Shown here: piece by piece, positions 62,773 to 64,000 of the stretch
How positions within the stretch are numbered: position 1 is the first letter of the stretch
Layout: every line of letters begins with the position of its first letter
Assembly: GCA_019634915.1 (NCBI GenBank)
Contig: JAHCAN010000017.1
Location: 1-64,000 of the forward strand
Length of the DNA: 64,000 bases
DNA from: Steroidobacteraceae bacterium
GTDB taxonomy: Bacteria > Pseudomonadota > Gammaproteobacteria > Steroidobacterales > Steroidobacteraceae
Direction: 5' to 3'
Position numbers and translations under genes: made by a program
Notes under the pieces: model-generated
Seen by the model: only the letters and a program-made list of their open reading frames with translations
Told to the model about the DNA's origin: nothing
The model's database searches: none

Positions 62773-64000
62773 TTGTCGACTTCCCATCCTGCGCCCGTGG
62801 AGGCACCGGCGCCCCTGGCCCGGGTCGTACCCCGCGACCGGCACACCGTCTCCAGGTCACAAGTCTCCCCCAACGCGCTGCGCGTGCTCTATCGTCTCAA
62901 GGACGCCGGCTACCAGGCCTTCCTGGTCGGCGGCTGCGTGCGCGACCTGCTGATCGGCATGACGCCGAAGGATTTCGACGTCGCGACGAACGCGTTGCCC
63001 GAGGAGGTCAGGCGCCTGTTCCGCAATTGCCGGCTGATCGGCCGCCGTTTCCGTCTCGCGCACGTGTTCTTCGGCCAGGAAATCATCGAGGTCGCGACCT
63101 TCCGCGCCGCGGGCGCGCCGCCGCCTGGCGATGAGCCGCTCGCCGATCTCGACCCCGAGGAGGGCGACGGGCCGGAGGTCAGCGAGCCGGACGACTTCGA
63201 CGCCGACATCGCCGACACCAGCGGCGAGAGCCTGCGCGTGCTCGACGAGTACGGGCGGATCCTGCGCGACAACGCCTACGGCACGATCGACGACGACGTC
63301 TGGCGGCGCGATTTCACCGCCAACGCGCTCTACTACAACATCGCCGATTTCTCGATCTGGGACTATGTCGGCGGCGTCGAGGACGTGCTCGCGCGGCGCC
63401 TGCGCGTGATCGGCGATCCGGCGACGCGCTTCCGCGAGGACCCGGTGCGGATGCTGCGTGCCGCGCGCTTCGAGGCGAAGCTCGATTTCACGATCGATCC
63501 GGACGTCGAGGCCGCGATACACGAGCTGGGCGGCCTGCTCGCCGCCGCGCCGGCCGCGCGGCTGTTCGACGAGACGCTGAAGCTGTTCCTCGCCGGCCAC
63601 GGTGCGCGTAGTTTCGACGTGCTGCGGCGCCTCGGGCTGCTCGATGCGCTGCTGCCGACCGTCGCTGCCTATTTCAGGCGCAATCCGGGCAGCCTCGTCG
63701 AGCAGCTGCTGCGCCGCGGGCTCGAGAACACCGACCGCCGCGTGCGCGACGGCAAGTCGGTGACGCCGACCTATCTGTTCGCGCTGCTGCTGTACGGCCC
63801 GATCGCCGAGGCGATCGAGGCGCTGCCGCCGCATCGCTGGCACGAGGTCGGCGCGATCCAGGATGCCTGCGATCGCGCCGCGCGCGAACTCGGCGCCCGC
63901 GTGTCGCTGCCGCGGCGTTTTTCGCTCGGCGTGCGCGAGATGTTCGCGCTGCAGCCGCGGCTCGAGCAGCCGCGCGGCCGGCGCGCGCTGCGCCTGCTCG
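62773..64000 (+). CDS. pcnB: Poly(A) polymerase I, N-terminal part
   Basis: The frame is open from TTG 62773 to the window end (409 codons seen). Nucleotidyltransferase motifs are AFLVGGCVRDLLIG, TPKDFDVATNALPEEV, the RRDFTANALYYN motif and DPATRFREDPVRMLRAARF, which place it with poly(A) polymerase/CCA-adding class II enzymes; the RRFRLAHVFF and long N terminus favour PcnB. It adds 3' tails that promote RNA decay. An acidic insert of about 40 residues (around GDEPLADLDPEEGDGPEVSE) lies between strands of the catalytic domain. The start could also be GTG 62797. Confidence 0.9.
   Translation, partial: MSTSHPAPVEAPAPLARVVPRDRHTVSRSQVSPNALRVLYRLKDAGYQAFLVGGCVRDLLIGMTPKDFDVATNALPEEVRRLFRNCRLIGRRFRLAHVFFGQEIIEVATFRAAGAPPPGDEPLADLDPEEGDGPEVSEPDDFDADIADTSGESLRVLDEYGRILRDNAYGTIDDDVWRRDFTANALYYNIADFSIWDYVGGVEDVLARRLRVIGDPATRFREDPVRMLRAARFEAKLDFTIDPDVEAAIHELGGLLAAAPAARLFDETLKLFLAGHGARSFDVLRRLGLLDALLPTVAAYFRRNPGSLVEQLLRRGLENTDRRVRDGKSVTPTYLFALLLYGPIAEAIEALPPHRWHEVGAIQDACDRAARELGARVSLPRRFSLGVREMFALQPRLEQPRGRRALRLL

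Overview
The window is a 64 kb piece of a GC-rich, Gram-negative, aerobic or respiring proteobacterial chromosome, most likely a gammaproteobacterium. Markers for this are the pepA-holC-valS order, divergent lptF-lptG, prfC, pcnB, a periplasmic azurin, a rhombotarget lipoprotein with a GlyGly-CTERM tail and a DUF6491 protein. No rRNA gene is present, so the rank below class is a guess. It could be a Steroidobacter or Nevskia type of lineage.

Layout. (1) 1-3.4 kb: the end of a branched-chain 2-oxoacid dehydrogenase operon (E1 beta, E2), a branched-chain aminotransferase and azurin. (2) 3.4-11 kb: a scarred, less GC-rich zone. It holds a deleted FMN-reductase gene, a metallo-beta-lactamase-fold gene cut off at a 238 bp perfect repeat, a bicupin, a complete IS3-family element abutting an older IS3 remnant, a TauD-type dioxygenase, a tartrate/isopropylmalate-dehydrogenase-type enzyme, a cobalamin riboswitch and an SDR. 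(3) 11.0-26.7 kb: one long, tightly packed plus-strand catabolic operon of 14 genes. They are a TonB receptor, TPP-dependent E1 alpha/E1 beta/E2, a 6-oxocamphor-hydrolase-like crotonase, an IclR regulator, an enoyl-CoA hydratase, a two-subunit B12-dependent acyl-CoA mutase, a type III CoA-transferase, a MeaB-type G protein, a 3-hydroxyisobutyrate-dehydrogenase-like enzyme, an MFS transporter and an aldehyde dehydrogenase. This is the most unusual part of the window. (4) 26.9-36 kb: acyl-CoA and leucine catabolism (MaoC-like hydratase, two acyl-CoA dehydrogenases, a GntR regulator, both methylcrotonyl-CoA carboxylase subunits), then the intact copy of the MBL-fold gene. (5) 36-64 kb: ordinary chromosome. 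It carries a cysteine-synthase homologue, prfC, a rhombotarget lipoprotein with TetR, a UMF1 transporter, a MoxR/DUF58/transglutaminase/MtfA cluster, valS-holC-pepA, lptFG, a Gld-type ABC exporter, cytochromes b561 and c', an LpxH-like phosphatase, a toxin-antitoxin pair, tRNA-Glu(CUC) and the start of pcnB.

How it may work together. Regions 1 and 4 are both branched-chain amino acid catabolism, and the island of regions 2 and 3 lies between them. In the island operon, the TonB and MFS proteins could import a substrate. The crotonase keeps the residues known for C-C cleavage of a beta-diketone. The E1/E2 pair could cleave a 2-oxo acid or acyloin to an acyl-CoA plus an aldehyde. The aldehyde dehydrogenase and CoA-transferase would turn the aldehyde into an acyl-CoA, and the B12 mutase with its chaperone would rearrange the carbon skeleton before hydration and oxidation. 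This scheme is inference; the individual families are read from sequence. The mutase large subunit keeps the core catalytic residues but has lost several pocket residues shared by described mutases, so its substrate may be new.
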